Shown: positions 24,330-33,967, counted from the stretch's first letter. The stretch: 62,641 bases of DNA from Lachnospiraceae bacterium (GCA_017470735.1 JAFUYB010000007.1:1-62641), one strand, 5' to 3'. Numbers and translations are program-made. Notes: generated by a model not told the origin, from the letters alone.

Positions 24330-24892
24330 CAGAGCAGTTCACCTCCATCGTCCATTTCCTGCATCGAATATAAAAGCTGTGCGGACTTTCCCTGCGGTAG
24401 GGATACGACATGCTTGGAATCCCACGCCGCACTGTACTGGAAGAAACCGTACTTTGTTTCTTTCCTGCCGTTCTTCGTACATTGCCGCGAGGATGCCAGT
24501 AAAGCCAGATCGTCCCCAGCGTTCATGGCATTCGGAAAGGTGGCTTTCTGACCACCGACACCCTGTGCCAGCGTGACCGTGCCGCCATCCATCCGCTGTT
24601 TCGGATAGAGGTGGATGTCCAGCCCCGCCGAAGTACCGCCGAGGTTTAATAGGATCACCGTTTCTTCCGAGCGAACGATTCCGTTGAACCATACGGGAGC
24701 GTTTTCTGACTCCTTAAGTCCGATTTCTGTGTGAGGCGTATATCCTGACAGCATATCTCCCTCCTGGAACATGAGGTCGGTAAACCAGACCGTACCCTCG
24801 CAGTCGGTGGCAAACGGTCTGACCGTGATATTAACCACACGCTTATCCTCTTTCTTGGAAATCACTTCTACAAAGCGTTCAAAATCAGCCAT
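24329..24892 (-). CDS. Tail-tip protein of unknown function
   Basis: 187 aa, beta-rich, starting MADFERFVEVISKKEDKRVV. The phrase CEGTVWFTDLMFQEGDMLSG recurs in the next small protein as STGTVYITDMLLQDGSLASG, so the two share a short beta-domain. Position between the endopeptidase-tail and GH18 proteins indicates a baseplate part. Confidence 0.65.
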   Translation of the reverse strand: MADFERFVEVISKKEDKRVVNITVRPFATDCEGTVWFTDLMFQEGDMLSGYTPHTEIGLKESENAPVWFNGIVRSEETVILLNLGGTSAGLDIHLYPKQRMDGGTVTLAQGVGGQKATFPNAMNAGDDLALLASSRQCTKNGRKETKYGFFQYSAAWDSKHVVSLPQGKSAQLLYSMQEMDDGGELL

Positions 24893-25087
24893 TTAATCAC
24901 CGTCCTGCGTCCACTGTATCTCGCTCACATGACCGACCCACCCAGAGGCGAGGGAGCCATCCTGCAAAAGCATATCCGTGATATATACCGTCCCCGTGGA
25001 GTCTGTCACATACACCCTGACAGTAATCTTTGCGACTCTTCCGTACTGCGGATTCACCGTGCCATGTACATGAGTAAAACTTGCCAT
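24893..25087 (-). CDS. Small tail-tip protein
   Basis: 64 aa starting MASFTHVHGTVNPQYGRVAK. It repeats the TGTVYITDMLLQDGS element of its neighbour. The stop and the next start interlock as TAAATG. Likely a baseplate adaptor. Confidence 0.6.
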   Translation of the reverse strand: MASFTHVHGTVNPQYGRVAKITVRVYVTDSTGTVYITDMLLQDGSLASGWVGHVSEIQWTQDGD

Positions 25088-25089
25088 AA

Positions 25090-27633
25090 TCATCCCTCCG
25101 TGTCTGACGAGGAGATGAGGTCAATCGTCCTCGTTTCCGTGCTGCCGTCCTCGTACTCGATGATGATCTCCACGCCGACCTGCCCATTCGAGCCGAGCTC
25201 CAGATCTTCCGTGGCGATCTGTGCCGAGAAGGTATAACTGTCACGGTTGGAGGGAGTGACGGTCTGCTCCATGTACTTGGTGGCATTGTACGCTCCATTG
25301 CATTTGAAGGACGCCGTTCCCGTCACACCGTTTTCGCCGTCCACCGAAAAGCCGGAATTCGTCCAGTAGGCAAAGCTGTCGTCACCACGGGAGTTTTTCA
25401 AATGATTGAACGGCACAAAGTTCTGCAGCTGCTGGTTGTCGATGTAGTTCGCGCCCTCCAGGATGTCTGCGGCGGCATCCCACTGCGATGTAGAATCGCC
25501 AAGCTCACGCAGCGTGGTAGAAAGCTCCAGCACTGTGTTCCACGGCTCCTGCAGGTTGTATTCCCGGCGGACAATCCTTGTCTTGATGGACAAATCCAGA
25601 TCCTCATCCACCACCATGACCGTATCGCCAAGGTTCCACGCCTCATGCTCATAGCCCGTCAGCACGGTCAAATCCATCGCTTTCAGCACATAGGAAATCC
25701 TCGGTGTTGCGTAGTCCGCAAGACGCATATTGGCAAACTCCAACATCTGATAAGGATTCGTGAAATTGGAGCAATCGAGCGTCTTGATGCGTACTTCGCC
25801 CGTATAGGTAAAGTCCTCCACATAGGGCTTGCCGTCATTGATAGAGGCGAAGGTCATGCCGTCCGCTCCGACAGCATAAAGCCTCGTGATAAGGCTCGTC
25901 GTGTCGATCACCCTCTGGATGGACTTCATATTCTTTTTGTAGCAAAACAATGCCCCGGAGTCCGTGCCGGAAAAGGTCAGCAGGTTCACCAGCTTGTTGG
26001 CGTTGTCAAAAATAAGGTCGCCGCCATGAATGTTCTGCACATGCCGAAGGATGGACAGCGCATTGTCCTCAGTCGATGTCCAGGTTCTCTTGGTGCTGAC
26101 ATTGACCACGCCGATCTCCCATTCCGTGCCTTGCAGGGCATACGCCATAGGCACGTCCGCAGTATCCGCCGTGAAGGTGCTTTCTTCCTTTTTGACGGAG
26201 AAGGACAGGTCATAGAACGCCGCCTCCGCATAGACCGATGTAATTGCCTTTCCGCTTTCATCCTTATCGTCCGTGACAGTACGGATACGGTAAGTGTCTG
26301 ATACGATCCGCACAGGCTTTTCATTTGCGACATATTGCCGCTTTCCGTCTTTGAACGGCAGCTTAAATTCCAGCGTATCGATGCCGTTGATCTCGCTCGT
26401 GACAATGATGTCATAGGCGTTTTCAAGCACGGCTTCAGCATTGCCGCTGGCGTCAAGTACGACGGGACGGGCATATCCTAACTGCGAATACAGCGGTTTT
26501 GGGTTATCGTAAAGGTTGATGTCCGTAAGTACAGGTGTCCTTGCCGTATTTGCTGTAGTAAGCGTTATGCGGTAACGGATATATTTCTTTGACGGAGACT
26601 GCAACGCACCGCCCGTGCCAACGGAAATCCAGTCCGTCCATATTTCGAGATCATCCGATGTTGATGTCTCTATCAACGAAACAGATGTCACGCCAGGAGA
26701 TGTTTCGGCTTTGACAGAAACTCTGCCTGTGCCGCTTATCCCGCACTCCGTGGCGGCCGTAATCAGCACGCCGCTTTCGGGATAAACGCTGCCATTGGCT
26801 TTCAGAGTGACGGAATCTTCAATGCTGAGTCCGTCCACATCCGAATCGCTATCCGCGCCGTTCGCAGACAGGGATTTCAAAAACCACTCAGCAATATCAT
26901 CCGTAGTAATGTCGGCATCGCAGTTCAAGAACCAGTCGTCAAAACTGCCCGCGTACCAGTAAGAAGTATTCAACATGCCCCAGACAAGGTCAGCTGTGCA
27001 GGAGCGGTTCAGCGTTCCATTTATGTTCAGTGCGGATGAAGTCCAGACCTCGCCGGAACTCCTGTCACCGACCACATACCATGCTTTCTGATTATCCGGC
27101 TCTATCACCGCCGCAATGAAGTACCACTTGGCATTCTCCAGATTGAAGGACGGAGTGACCGATGTGTCCAGTATCAGGGAGCCGGAGGAGTTGTAGAGCA
27201 TCAGCCTTGGCTTTCCCCGTATAAGTGACAGATAGAATATCGGATTGCCCGTTCCCGCCCTCGTGGAGAGAATCGGCGTGTATGTGTTGCCCACGGAATA
27301 GGTGGTAGGTCTGAACCAGCCGCCGACAACGATTCGCTCTCCGATATCAGAAAACATCGTGCCGTCATTCGATACCCTGAGATATGTCTTTTCAGATGAC
27401 GGATTGTTGATGTTCATCTGAAAGTAATTACCGAGATGCCCTGTCTTGAAATCAGCGGTCGTACCGCTCCAGTTGTTGATATAGGCGCTTCTGCCGTTCC
27501 CGGAGGAGTCCGCCGTGCAGGTGTTTGCATCAGGCTCGGATTCATTGAACCGCCACAGTCCGTCTTTGCCCCACGATGTGGGGAGTTGTCCGGTAAAAGC
27601 ATCCTGCGTGTTCACCGTATTTTTCAAAGCCAT
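25090..27633 (-). CDS. Prophage endopeptidase tail protein with LamG domain
   Basis: 847 aa. Residues ~20-240 form a LamG/concanavalin-like sandwich (KDGLWRFNESEPD, VVGGWFRPTTYSVGNTYTPI, AGSFDDWFLNCDADI). Residues ~390-720 are the phage tail endopeptidase/tail spike adaptor region (IIVTSEINGIDTLEFKLPF, VYAEAAFYDLSFSV, YEHEAWNLGDTVMVVDEDLD). The end is a further beta domain. Role: tail-tip protein binding and possibly degrading the surface on infection. Confidence 0.8.
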   Translation of the reverse strand: MALKNTVNTQDAFTGQLPTSWGKDGLWRFNESEPDANTCTADSSGNGRSAYINNWSGTTADFKTGHLGNYFQMNINNPSSEKTYLRVSNDGTMFSDIGERIVVGGWFRPTTYSVGNTYTPILSTRAGTGNPIFYLSLIRGKPRLMLYNSSGSLILDTSVTPSFNLENAKWYFIAAVIEPDNQKAWYVVGDRSSGEVWTSSALNINGTLNRSCTADLVWGMLNTSYWYAGSFDDWFLNCDADITTDDIAEWFLKSLSANGADSDSDVDGLSIEDSVTLKANGSVYPESGVLITAATECGISGTGRVSVKAETSPGVTSVSLIETSTSDDLEIWTDWISVGTGGALQSPSKKYIRYRITLTTANTARTPVLTDINLYDNPKPLYSQLGYARPVVLDASGNAEAVLENAYDIIVTSEINGIDTLEFKLPFKDGKRQYVANEKPVRIVSDTYRIRTVTDDKDESGKAITSVYAEAAFYDLSFSVKKEESTFTADTADVPMAYALQGTEWEIGVVNVSTKRTWTSTEDNALSILRHVQNIHGGDLIFDNANKLVNLLTFSGTDSGALFCYKKNMKSIQRVIDTTSLITRLYAVGADGMTFASINDGKPYVEDFTYTGEVRIKTLDCSNFTNPYQMLEFANMRLADYATPRISYVLKAMDLTVLTGYEHEAWNLGDTVMVVDEDLDLSIKTRIVRREYNLQEPWNTVLELSTTLRELGDSTSQWDAAADILEGANYIDNQQLQNFVPFNHLKNSRGDDSFAYWTNSGFSVDGENGVTGTASFKCNGAYNATKYMEQTVTPSNRDSYTFSAQIATEDLELGSNGQVGVEIIIEYEDGSTETRTIDLISSSDTEG

Positions 27634-27639
27634 ACAAAA

Positions 27640-28419
27640 TCACCTCCAGCGGCTCCTCGCCGATATTTGAAGTTCCGTAAAGGTCACCGAGTTTCCCGTG
27701 ACTGCGATTGTGACCGTATTTGTTCCAACACTCAATGAAGGGAAATTAAGCTCCGCCAAAAGCGGCAGACCGTTTCGAAGCGTGTTCCCCTCGGCGTCCA
27801 CCACCTTTGCCGTCATAAGCGAAGAATCAATGACCAGCGTTTCCCCGGCAGCAAGTTTTCCGATGATCTTCAGTTCGCTGCCGTTCGTGGTGATCGTGAT
27901 ATAAGTCCCCGTGCCGGACGGGATCACTCCTGTCAGTGAGTACACAGGCAAGGAACTTGCATTTCCAAGCGACCGGGAAATTGTGGATGTCCCGGCAGTT
28001 GCAATGTCAAAAGTCTCGTCCGTAGCGGCATAGGCATACGGATCAGGACATAAAAACACAAGGTCAAAGGTGCAGGAATTCCGTACTGCCTTGTCGAAGG
28101 AAAAGCCCTCATTCAGCCTTGCGGAATACACCCGTCCAGGTTCCTTGTCGAGCATCAGCGGGCATAGCCCGTTGTCCGGGTTCAGCCACGCTATGATATC
28201 GTCCTTCAGCGAGAGGAAGTCCTCATCGCTTTTCCCCGGAGGGATAAAGCAGGAAATCTGTATCTTCCTCTCGCCGATGGTTTCTCCGAAATCGAAAACA
28301 CCCTCGTGACCGGGCATGGTGATGGTATTGTTCCGCAGATCCGGCATACGGTTTTCAGTTGTGATTCTTGTGGCGATCCCCATAGATTGGGAAGTCGTGC
28401 CGTTAAATGAAAATCCCAT
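27640..28419 (-). CDS. Distal tail protein (Dit/phage tail family)
   Basis: 259 aa starting MGFSFNGTTSQSMGIATRI at ATG 28,419, just after the tape-measure stop. Contains the family-like segments PGHEGVFDFGETIGERKIQI and TFDLVFLCPDPYAYA. Dit proteins form the hub between tail tube and tip. A C-terminal galectin-like beta domain is probable. Confidence 0.8.
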   Translation of the reverse strand: MGFSFNGTTSQSMGIATRITTENRMPDLRNNTITMPGHEGVFDFGETIGERKIQISCFIPPGKSDEDFLSLKDDIIAWLNPDNGLCPLMLDKEPGRVYSARLNEGFSFDKAVRNSCTFDLVFLCPDPYAYAATDETFDIATAGTSTISRSLGNASSLPVYSLTGVIPSGTGTYITITTNGSELKIIGKLAAGETLVIDSSLMTAKVVDAEGNTLRNGLPLLAELNFPSLSVGTNTVTIAVTGNSVTFTELQISARSRWR

Positions 28420-28420
28420 A

Positions 28421-31381
28421 TCAGATATATCCTTTCGCCCGTCTGCCGGCATTGAGGAGCGTGTTCAGCTGCTGAGATATCTTGCGGATATCGTCATCGC
28501 TCCTCACGCTCATTTCCTGTATGTTGATAAGCGGCTGGTCACCCGAAAGCGACAGAGCCGCGCCCTGCACCGCATCCTGTATCATGGAGCGCAGCGAGGA
28601 CACGCCCACCACAGCCTCGTCCCCTGCTTCTCCGCCGCCGAGGAGCGTTCCTCCGCTCTGACCGAAAATCGTGGCGTCCTTTAAGATCATGCCTCCCGAC
28701 ATTGCTTTTTTGTACCAGTCCACGGAGAAATGTGGAATGGACGGTGGACTCAGCGAGAAACTGCCGGAAATGGAGAAATGCGGCAGCTTGATCTTCGGCA
28801 GGCTCCAGTTAAAATTGAACACAGATTTCAGCTTGTTCACGATGCCGGAAACCGTACTCCAGATGCCATTGAACACATTCGAGATTGTATTCTTAATGCC
28901 GTTCACGATGTTGGAGACGGTACTCTTTATTGCATTGAAGCCGTTGCTGATGCCGGACTTGATGCCGTCCACCACGCTCATCACAGCGGACTTGATGCCG
29001 TTCCATACTGAAGTGACCACGGACTTTACGGCGTTGAATACCGTGGAGGTCGTGTTTTTTATAGCATTCCAAGCCGTGGTAATTGCGGTATGGATTGCAT
29101 TGACGATGGTTGTCACAGCAGTCTTTATCGCATTCCAGACCGTGCTGATTACGGTTTGCACAGTGTTGAATATCGTCTGCGTTGTGGTGCTGATGGCGTT
29201 CCAGGCCGTGGTCACCGCAGTCTTTATAGCATTCACAACGGTTTCGATAGCGGTTTTGATAGCATTCCAGACGGTAGAAATAACGGTCTGGATTGCGTTC
29301 ATCACCGTGGTCACCACGGTCTTTATGACATTCAGCACGGTCTCGATGATGGTCTTGTAGACATTGAAATAGGTCGTGACCACCAGCTTTATAGCGTTGA
29401 ACACGGTTTCAAAGACTGTTTTTATCGCATTCCAGACCGTGGAGATCACCGTATGGATCGCATTCATCACCGTAGTGACTGTATTTTTAATGCCCTCCCA
29501 GGCGGAGGACAGGAAATCGCTGATTGCGGTCACGACAGTCGTAAACGTCCCGCTGATAGCCTCCCATACGGATACAAAGAAATCCTTGATGGCGTTCCAT
29601 ACGGTAACCGCTATCTCTTTGACCTTCTCCCAGAGGTTGATCCAGAACTCACGGAATCCCTCGCAGTTGTTCCACAGATAAATGAACGCCGCCACAAGCA
29701 GCCCTATCGCCGTAATAATAAGCCCGATGGGGTTTGCCGCCATTGTCGCGTTCAGCCCCGCCATAGCGGTCTTGATGGTCCCCATCAGCGACACGACCTT
29801 CGGAATGATCGTCATGATCGTGCCGACCGAGGAGATGACCTTGCCCACGATGATCAGCACGGGACCGATAGCCGCTACGACAAGAGCCACCGTCACGATG
29901 ATTTTCTGTGTCCTCTCATCGAGGTTATTGAGCCAGTCTACGAAGCTCTGTATATGAGAAACGATGGACTTGATGTAGGGCATCAGTATCTGACCGATGG
30001 AGATGGCAAGCCCTTCCAGGGCAGACTTCAAAAGCGTCAGCTGTCCCTGCAGGTTGTCAAGCTGCGTGTCCGCCATCTGCTGCGCCGCCCCTGCGGAATC
30101 GGTAATGGATGCCTGCAGGTCATCCCAAGTATCTCCCGTATTGGCGAGGAGCGCATTGACAGAGGCAAGATCAGTCTTGTTAAAAATCTTGCTGATGATG
30201 TTGTTTTTCTCCTCGGTTGTCATGCCATCCATCGCCGTGTTCATATCACCGAGGATGTCATTCAAAGAACGCATATTGCCCTCGGCGTCATAAACCTGCA
30301 CAGACATATCGCCCACAGCAATCGCGCCGTTCTCACAGCCCTCCTGCAAGGAAAGAATGACGTTACGAAGATGTGTGCCGCCCTCGGCTCCCTTGATACC
30401 GTTATTGGCGAGGATGCCGAGCGCCGTGTTCAGTTCAGCCGTGCCGCCCCTTACGTTTCTTGCAGTTGCACCGATCTTAAGGATGCCCTCGCCAAGCTGC
30501 TCCACTGAGGTGTTCGTGCTGGATGCCGTCTTTGCCATCTGGTCGACCATTATGTCAGCATCGGAAGTTTCCATGCCGAGCGCAGACATAGCGTCCGTCA
30601 CCATGTCTGATGCCGTGGCAAGTTCCATACCGCCTGCGGCGGCAAGGTTTAAGACGGTCGGCAGGGTATCGCACATCTGCTGCGTGTCATATCCGGCGAG
30701 CGCAAGGTAGTTTAACGCCTCGGCGCACTCCGTGGCAGAGAACGCCGTAGTCTCACCCATCTCCTTGGCAAGGTTGGTCAGGGTATCCATCGTATTGACA
30801 GACTGCCCGTCCACCTCGGACATGGAGTCCTTGGTGATACCCATCGTTGCCTGCACCTGGCTCATCGCGGACTCGAAGTTCGCAGCGGTCGTAACTGCCG
30901 CCGTTCCGAGAGCCGTGATGCCCGCCGTCACGGGGAGCATCTTCTTGCCTACGCCGGAGATGGTATCGCCCACAGACTGGAGCTTTTCTCCGGCGGCGGT
31001 CATCTTCGTCATTGCCGTGGAGGAGTTGTCCAGTTCCTTCTGCAGATTCTTCAGTTCGTTTTCTGTTTCTACGATCTCCCTCTGCCATGCGTCATACTGC
31101 TGCTGCGTGACCGTGCCGTTCTTCAAGCCCTCGTCCATCTGATCCTGCACGGATTTCAGCTGCGTCAGCTTGTCTTTGGTTTCAGAGATAGCAGTCTTTA
31201 AGAGCTGCTGTTTCTGCTGCAAAAGCGTGGTATTCGTAGGATCGAGTTTTAAGAGCTTGTTTACATCCTTCAGCTGCGTCTGTGTGGATTTTATCTCTTT
31301 GTTTACACCTGACAGGGCTTTCGAGAGGCCGGTCGTATCGCCGCCGATCTCGACTGTTATGCCCTTTATTCTGTCAGCCAT
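28421..31381 (-). CDS. Tail tape measure protein
   Basis: 986 aa. Residues ~1-110 are a coiled coil, ~130-430 the conserved TMP region (FSATECAEALNYLALAGYD, ASSTNTSVEQLGEGILKIGA), ~480-600 contain membrane-spanning segments. Residues ~590-860 are a run of short repeats around VWNAIKTVVTT (about 20 units of the Trp/Phe-N-A-I type). A Gly-rich end follows. Family members set tail length, at about 1.5 angstrom per residue, so a tail near 140-150 nm is expected (inference). The repeats are visible in the DNA at about 28,850-29,560. Confidence 0.9.
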   Translation of the reverse strand: MADRIKGITVEIGGDTTGLSKALSGVNKEIKSTQTQLKDVNKLLKLDPTNTTLLQQKQQLLKTAISETKDKLTQLKSVQDQMDEGLKNGTVTQQQYDAWQREIVETENELKNLQKELDNSSTAMTKMTAAGEKLQSVGDTISGVGKKMLPVTAGITALGTAAVTTAANFESAMSQVQATMGITKDSMSEVDGQSVNTMDTLTNLAKEMGETTAFSATECAEALNYLALAGYDTQQMCDTLPTVLNLAAAGGMELATASDMVTDAMSALGMETSDADIMVDQMAKTASSTNTSVEQLGEGILKIGATARNVRGGTAELNTALGILANNGIKGAEGGTHLRNVILSLQEGCENGAIAVGDMSVQVYDAEGNMRSLNDILGDMNTAMDGMTTEEKNNIISKIFNKTDLASVNALLANTGDTWDDLQASITDSAGAAQQMADTQLDNLQGQLTLLKSALEGLAISIGQILMPYIKSIVSHIQSFVDWLNNLDERTQKIIVTVALVVAAIGPVLIIVGKVISSVGTIMTIIPKVVSLMGTIKTAMAGLNATMAANPIGLIITAIGLLVAAFIYLWNNCEGFREFWINLWEKVKEIAVTVWNAIKDFFVSVWEAISGTFTTVVTAISDFLSSAWEGIKNTVTTVMNAIHTVISTVWNAIKTVFETVFNAIKLVVTTYFNVYKTIIETVLNVIKTVVTTVMNAIQTVISTVWNAIKTAIETVVNAIKTAVTTAWNAISTTTQTIFNTVQTVISTVWNAIKTAVTTIVNAIHTAITTAWNAIKNTTSTVFNAVKSVVTSVWNGIKSAVMSVVDGIKSGISNGFNAIKSTVSNIVNGIKNTISNVFNGIWSTVSGIVNKLKSVFNFNWSLPKIKLPHFSISGSFSLSPPSIPHFSVDWYKKAMSGGMILKDATIFGQSGGTLLGGGEAGDEAVVGVSSLRSMIQDAVQGAALSLSGDQPLINIQEMSVRSDDDIRKISQQLNTLLNAGRRAKGYI

Positions 31382-31399
31382 GCGTCCTGCCTCCCTTCG

Positions 31400-31938
31400 T
31401 TAAAATCTGTCCATCTGCTCCTGGGTAGCGACCTGCGCGTAGTCCCAGTCGTCGTTTGACATCTCCGCATACATATCGTTCACAGTCCCGATGGTGAGCA
31501 GGTCGAGCTCCGAGATGGAAAGCCCGATCTGCACACATCGGAGCAGGAACAGCGGAGTGGTCATTTCCCGCTCCGTGGCGGGATGTTTTTTTTAGACTCG
31601 ACCTGCTGCTGCGTGTTGATGCCCCACAGTTCGATGATCTGCGGCAGCACCTCGTAAATCGAAAAGGTGTTGAATCCGTCCAGCCACTCTTCGGGAGTGT
31701 CGGGAACGGCTGCGTCAGCATGCCTTGCCATGAGCCATGCAATGTTCTCGAAAAGTTCCAAAGAAAAAGTGTCGAGGTTGGATTCCCCGGCACTGTTCTC
31801 ATCGATACCCTTCTGAAGTTCGTTCAGGTCACGGTAGATGTCCCTGCGGAACTTGTTCCTGTAAAGCCGCGGAATGGCGGCGGACGCACGGAACGTGACA
31901 TCCTTGCCGTCAACGGCGATTGTTTTTGTTACTGCCAT
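31400..31938 (-). CDS. Tail assembly chaperone fusion (gpGT-type) by -1 frameshift
   Basis: The 125-aa frame runs to TGA at 31,561, but near its end is TCT-AAA-AAA-AAC, a slippery A-AAA-AAC site (31,585-31,593). It is followed two bases later by a hairpin CCCGC-CACGGA-GCGGG. After a -1 slip the frame continues to TAA at 31,400 with a typical T-extension: MTTPLFLLRCVQIGLSISEL, then TIGTVNDMYAEMSNDDWDY and ATQEQMDRF. This is the same arrangement as lambda gpG/gpGT. The fusion bridges tail tube protein and tape measure during assembly. Confidence 0.85.
31561..31938 (-). CDS. Tail assembly chaperone (gpG-type)
   Basis: 125 aa, zero-frame product starting MAVTKTIAVDGKDVTFRASA, acidic and helical, located between the major tail protein and the tape measure. 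It is the unshifted form of the chaperone; the longer product is described separately. Confidence 0.85.
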   Translation of the reverse strand: MAVTKTIAVDGKDVTFRASAAIPRLYRNKFRRDIYRDLNELQKGIDENSAGESNLDTFSLELFENIAWLMARHADAAVPDTPEEWLDGFNTFSIYEVLPQIIELWGINTQQQVESKKNIPPRSGK

Positions 31939-31952
31939 AGGTCAATCCCTCC

Positions 31953-32534
31953 TTACTCTCCGTTTCCTGCGGTCGAAATCTCGTATACCGAGTTGTACCA
32001 TGCGTCGTAGACAGCCGCCGTGGTGTTCGTCCCGGTCTTGACCTTCACCAGACCGCTCGGCAGAGGGGAAACGGTCAGCGAGAGCGTTTCCGTCTGGACC
32101 TCAGTGGAATCCTCGCGGGTATTACCGGATACGGAAGGACGGCTCGCCGAGCAGTAATACATACAGTGGCGGATCTTCCTCTGGTCGCCCGTGAACTCGA
32201 AGAGCAGGGCAAAATGCTCCGGCTCCACGTCCTTGTTCTCATAGAGAACGCCGTTGCTGTCCTCAGTCTCGTGCATGATGTCCGTAAGAAAGCTCTCCGG
32301 GATGAGCGCAAGCTCCAGGTCGCCGGAATAGCCGTTGTTGTCGGATACCATGTAGTACACGGAATCGTCGGCGTAGAACGGCTCGTTCTCGCCCTCCGCG
32401 TCAAGCGACAGAGACACCGCACCCGGCATAGCCACAGGCGTCCCGAACGTCACCTTGCCGTCCTCCGCCAGCGTGACCAGGGCGTAGTGACAGTTCTTAA
32501 GGCCGAACTTGACCTTGTTCTTTTTCGTTGCCAT
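31953..32534 (-). CDS. Major tail protein (phi13-type)
   Basis: 193 aa starting MATKKNKVKFGLKNCHYALV, with a beta-rich core (GDLELALIPESFLTDIM, FALLFEFTGDQRKIRHCMYY) matching the phi13-type major tail protein. It builds the tail tube. The position before the frameshifted chaperone is typical. Confidence 0.9.
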   Translation of the reverse strand: MATKKNKVKFGLKNCHYALVTLAEDGKVTFGTPVAMPGAVSLSLDAEGENEPFYADDSVYYMVSDNNGYSGDLELALIPESFLTDIMHETEDSNGVLYENKDVEPEHFALLFEFTGDQRKIRHCMYYCSASRPSVSGNTREDSTEVQTETLSLTVSPLPSGLVKVKTGTNTTAAVYDAWYNSVYEISTAGNGE

Positions 32535-32536
32535 AG

Positions 32537-32869
32537 TCAGTTACCTCCATAAATGATTTCTGTTTGATAAAGCACTTCGTACATCTTTTCCGATTCGATC
32601 CAATACTCCGACTTCTCATAAGGGATTTCGTAGGAGTCCAGGATGTCTTCGATCTTTTCTTCCGTCTCCGGCGACTTTTCGTCCGTATACAGTTCGATGT
32701 TCAGCTGGTTGATTTTCTGCCACACCCTGTTGTCGGCGAACATATTGTCCGTTCCCGGAAAGATGAAGATCAAAAAAGGCGGATCGGGACTTTCTCCCTC
32801 CGCAAAATGGTCATAGGCAAGAGGAAGTCCCGCCTCCTCCAGCATGGTTACGATTTCTTCATGTGTCAT
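32537..32869 (-). CDS. Tail terminator/completion protein
   Basis: 110 aa starting MTHEEIVTMLEEAGLPLAYD, a common opening of siphophage tail-terminator proteins, with PPFLIFIFPGTDNMFADN. Encoded between HK97 gp10-like and major tail protein genes. Caps the tail tube for joining to the head. Confidence 0.75.
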   Translation of the reverse strand: MTHEEIVTMLEEAGLPLAYDHFAEGESPDPPFLIFIFPGTDNMFADNRVWQKINQLNIELYTDEKSPETEEKIEDILDSYEIPYEKSEYWIESEKMYEVLYQTEIIYGGN

Positions 32870-32873
32870 GGGC

Positions 32874-33254
32874 TCATCCTCTCAGCTTCTGCTCGATGGT
32901 CTTCACCAGCTTTTCGTTTCCTGCCTGTTCCGCAGGAGCAATGTGCGGTCTTCCAGCTACTCTGCCGCCGCCCCGCTTGGCGTGTCCGTGTTCCAGAAGG
33001 TGCGCCAACTGGTAGCGGTCCCTCGAATGCACCACAAGATCGATGGACTCCGAAGTTTCCTTCACGTTCTTTACCGACCACGACTTCTTGTACTTTCCCG
33101 TACGGGACGGAGCGGATGCCTGAATGTCCTTGCGTACCGACTGCGCCGTGGATTTGACGGCGGATTTCAGTTCGTCTGCTGCAAGGTCGGAATACTTCGT
33201 CAGCTCCTCCATGATGGCATCCGCCATGCCGTCCACGGATACCCGGCGGCTCAT
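32874..33254 (-). CDS. HK97 gp10-like neck/tail component
   Basis: 126 aa. Contains the family features APSRTGKYKKSWSVKN and YQLAHLLEHGHAKRGGGRVA followed by PHI.PAE. Overlaps its neighbour by 4 bases. Functions at the head-tail junction. Confidence 0.85.
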   Translation of the reverse strand: MSRRVSVDGMADAIMEELTKYSDLAADELKSAVKSTAQSVRKDIQASAPSRTGKYKKSWSVKNVKETSESIDLVVHSRDRYQLAHLLEHGHAKRGGGRVAGRPHIAPAEQAGNEKLVKTIEQKLRG

Positions 33255-33604
33255 GATTTCGCCTCCAGTTCACAGGAGAACTTGATGCTGTTATGCTTGA
33301 AGCCCATCGGATTCACATAGATGATGTTATAGGTCTTGCCCTCGCATAGAATGCGGTATCCTGTGGAAGTGACAGCCGCCAAAGCCGCACACCACCTGCA
33401 GGTAAAGGCAAGGGATTCCTCGGAGCGGATGACCACGCCCGATGACTCAGAGCCGGTTCCCGTGCCGCTTATCGCATTGTTCGCTCCCGCAGTCGCATAG
33501 CAGGAGAAATAGTCCGTCCAGATGTTTTTGCGGTTGCCGTATTTATCCGATACAACCTCATTCTTCTGAAATGTCACCCTCACGCGCATTGCCGCGATAT
33601 TCAT
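33251..33604 (-). CDS. Head-closure (head-tail adaptor) protein
   Basis: 117 aa starting MNIAAMRVRVTFQKNEVVSD; the layout (N-KN-V--D--GN----W---F) matches phage head-tail joining proteins. One-base overlap with the connector gene upstream. Confidence 0.75.
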   Translation of the reverse strand: MNIAAMRVRVTFQKNEVVSDKYGNRKNIWTDYFSCYATAGANNAISGTGTGSESSGVVIRSEESLAFTCRWCAALAAVTSTGYRILCEGKTYNIIYVNPMGFKHNSIKFSCELEAKS

Positions 33605-33894
33605 CAGAATCCCACCTCCCTTATGCCGAACAGAAGGGAACGGAGCGTCAGGTTCAACGCGCTGTGGTCTGCCTCCTCACGGTGTTCATAGAGATACGCG
33701 ACCGTATAGAGGACGGCGATCCGCACACGCGCAGAGGTATCCTCATCGGCATCATTCCAGTCGTCATCAGAGAGCCGTGACATATCCTGCACCAGTTTTT
33801 CCGCCGAATTGATGATGTTTGTAATAAGGCTGTCCTCATCGTCATAACCCACGCGGAGATAGGTCTTTGCTTCGTTAAGCGTGATTATTGCCAT
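33604..33894 (-). CDS. Head-tail connector (gp6-like)
   Basis: 96 aa from ATG 33,894 (GGGAG seven bases upstream), starting MAIITLNEAKTYLRVGYDDE, the hallmark opening of the gp6/YqbG-like connector family. The longer upstream reading includes the terminator hairpin and is not used. Confidence 0.85.
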   Translation of the reverse strand: MAIITLNEAKTYLRVGYDDEDSLITNIINSAEKLVQDMSRLSDDDWNDADEDTSARVRIAVLYTVAYLYEHREEADHSALNLTLRSLLFGIREVGF

Positions 33895-33913
33895 TAGCTC
33901 ACTCCCTTCATAA

Positions 33914-33946
33914 AAGCCGCCCGCAGGACTACTCCCACGGACGGCT
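33914..33946 (-). terminator. Hairpin after the capsid gene
   Basis: Minus strand AGCCGTCCG...CGGGCGGCT followed by TTTTA. A leaky terminator or mRNA-stabilising hairpin that would raise capsid over downstream expression. Confidence 0.6.
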
Positions 33947-33967
33947 CGATTACAGTACAACAGGTGA

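Noticed and set aside
28850-29560. Regular repeats that could suggest a CRISPR or satellite array
   Set aside because: Units are coding, imperfect and continuous, and encode the Trp-Asn-Ala-Ile-Lys helices of the tape measure; no spacers.
29090-30508. 472-aa plus-strand open frame in the tape-measure gene
   Set aside because: Antisense of the tape-measure repeats; low-complexity His/Asp/Arg composition is an artefact of the repeats.
31374-31802. 142-aa minus-strand frame overlapping the tail chaperone
   Set aside because: It is in the third frame; the real extension is the -1 frame reached by slippage and ends at 31,400.
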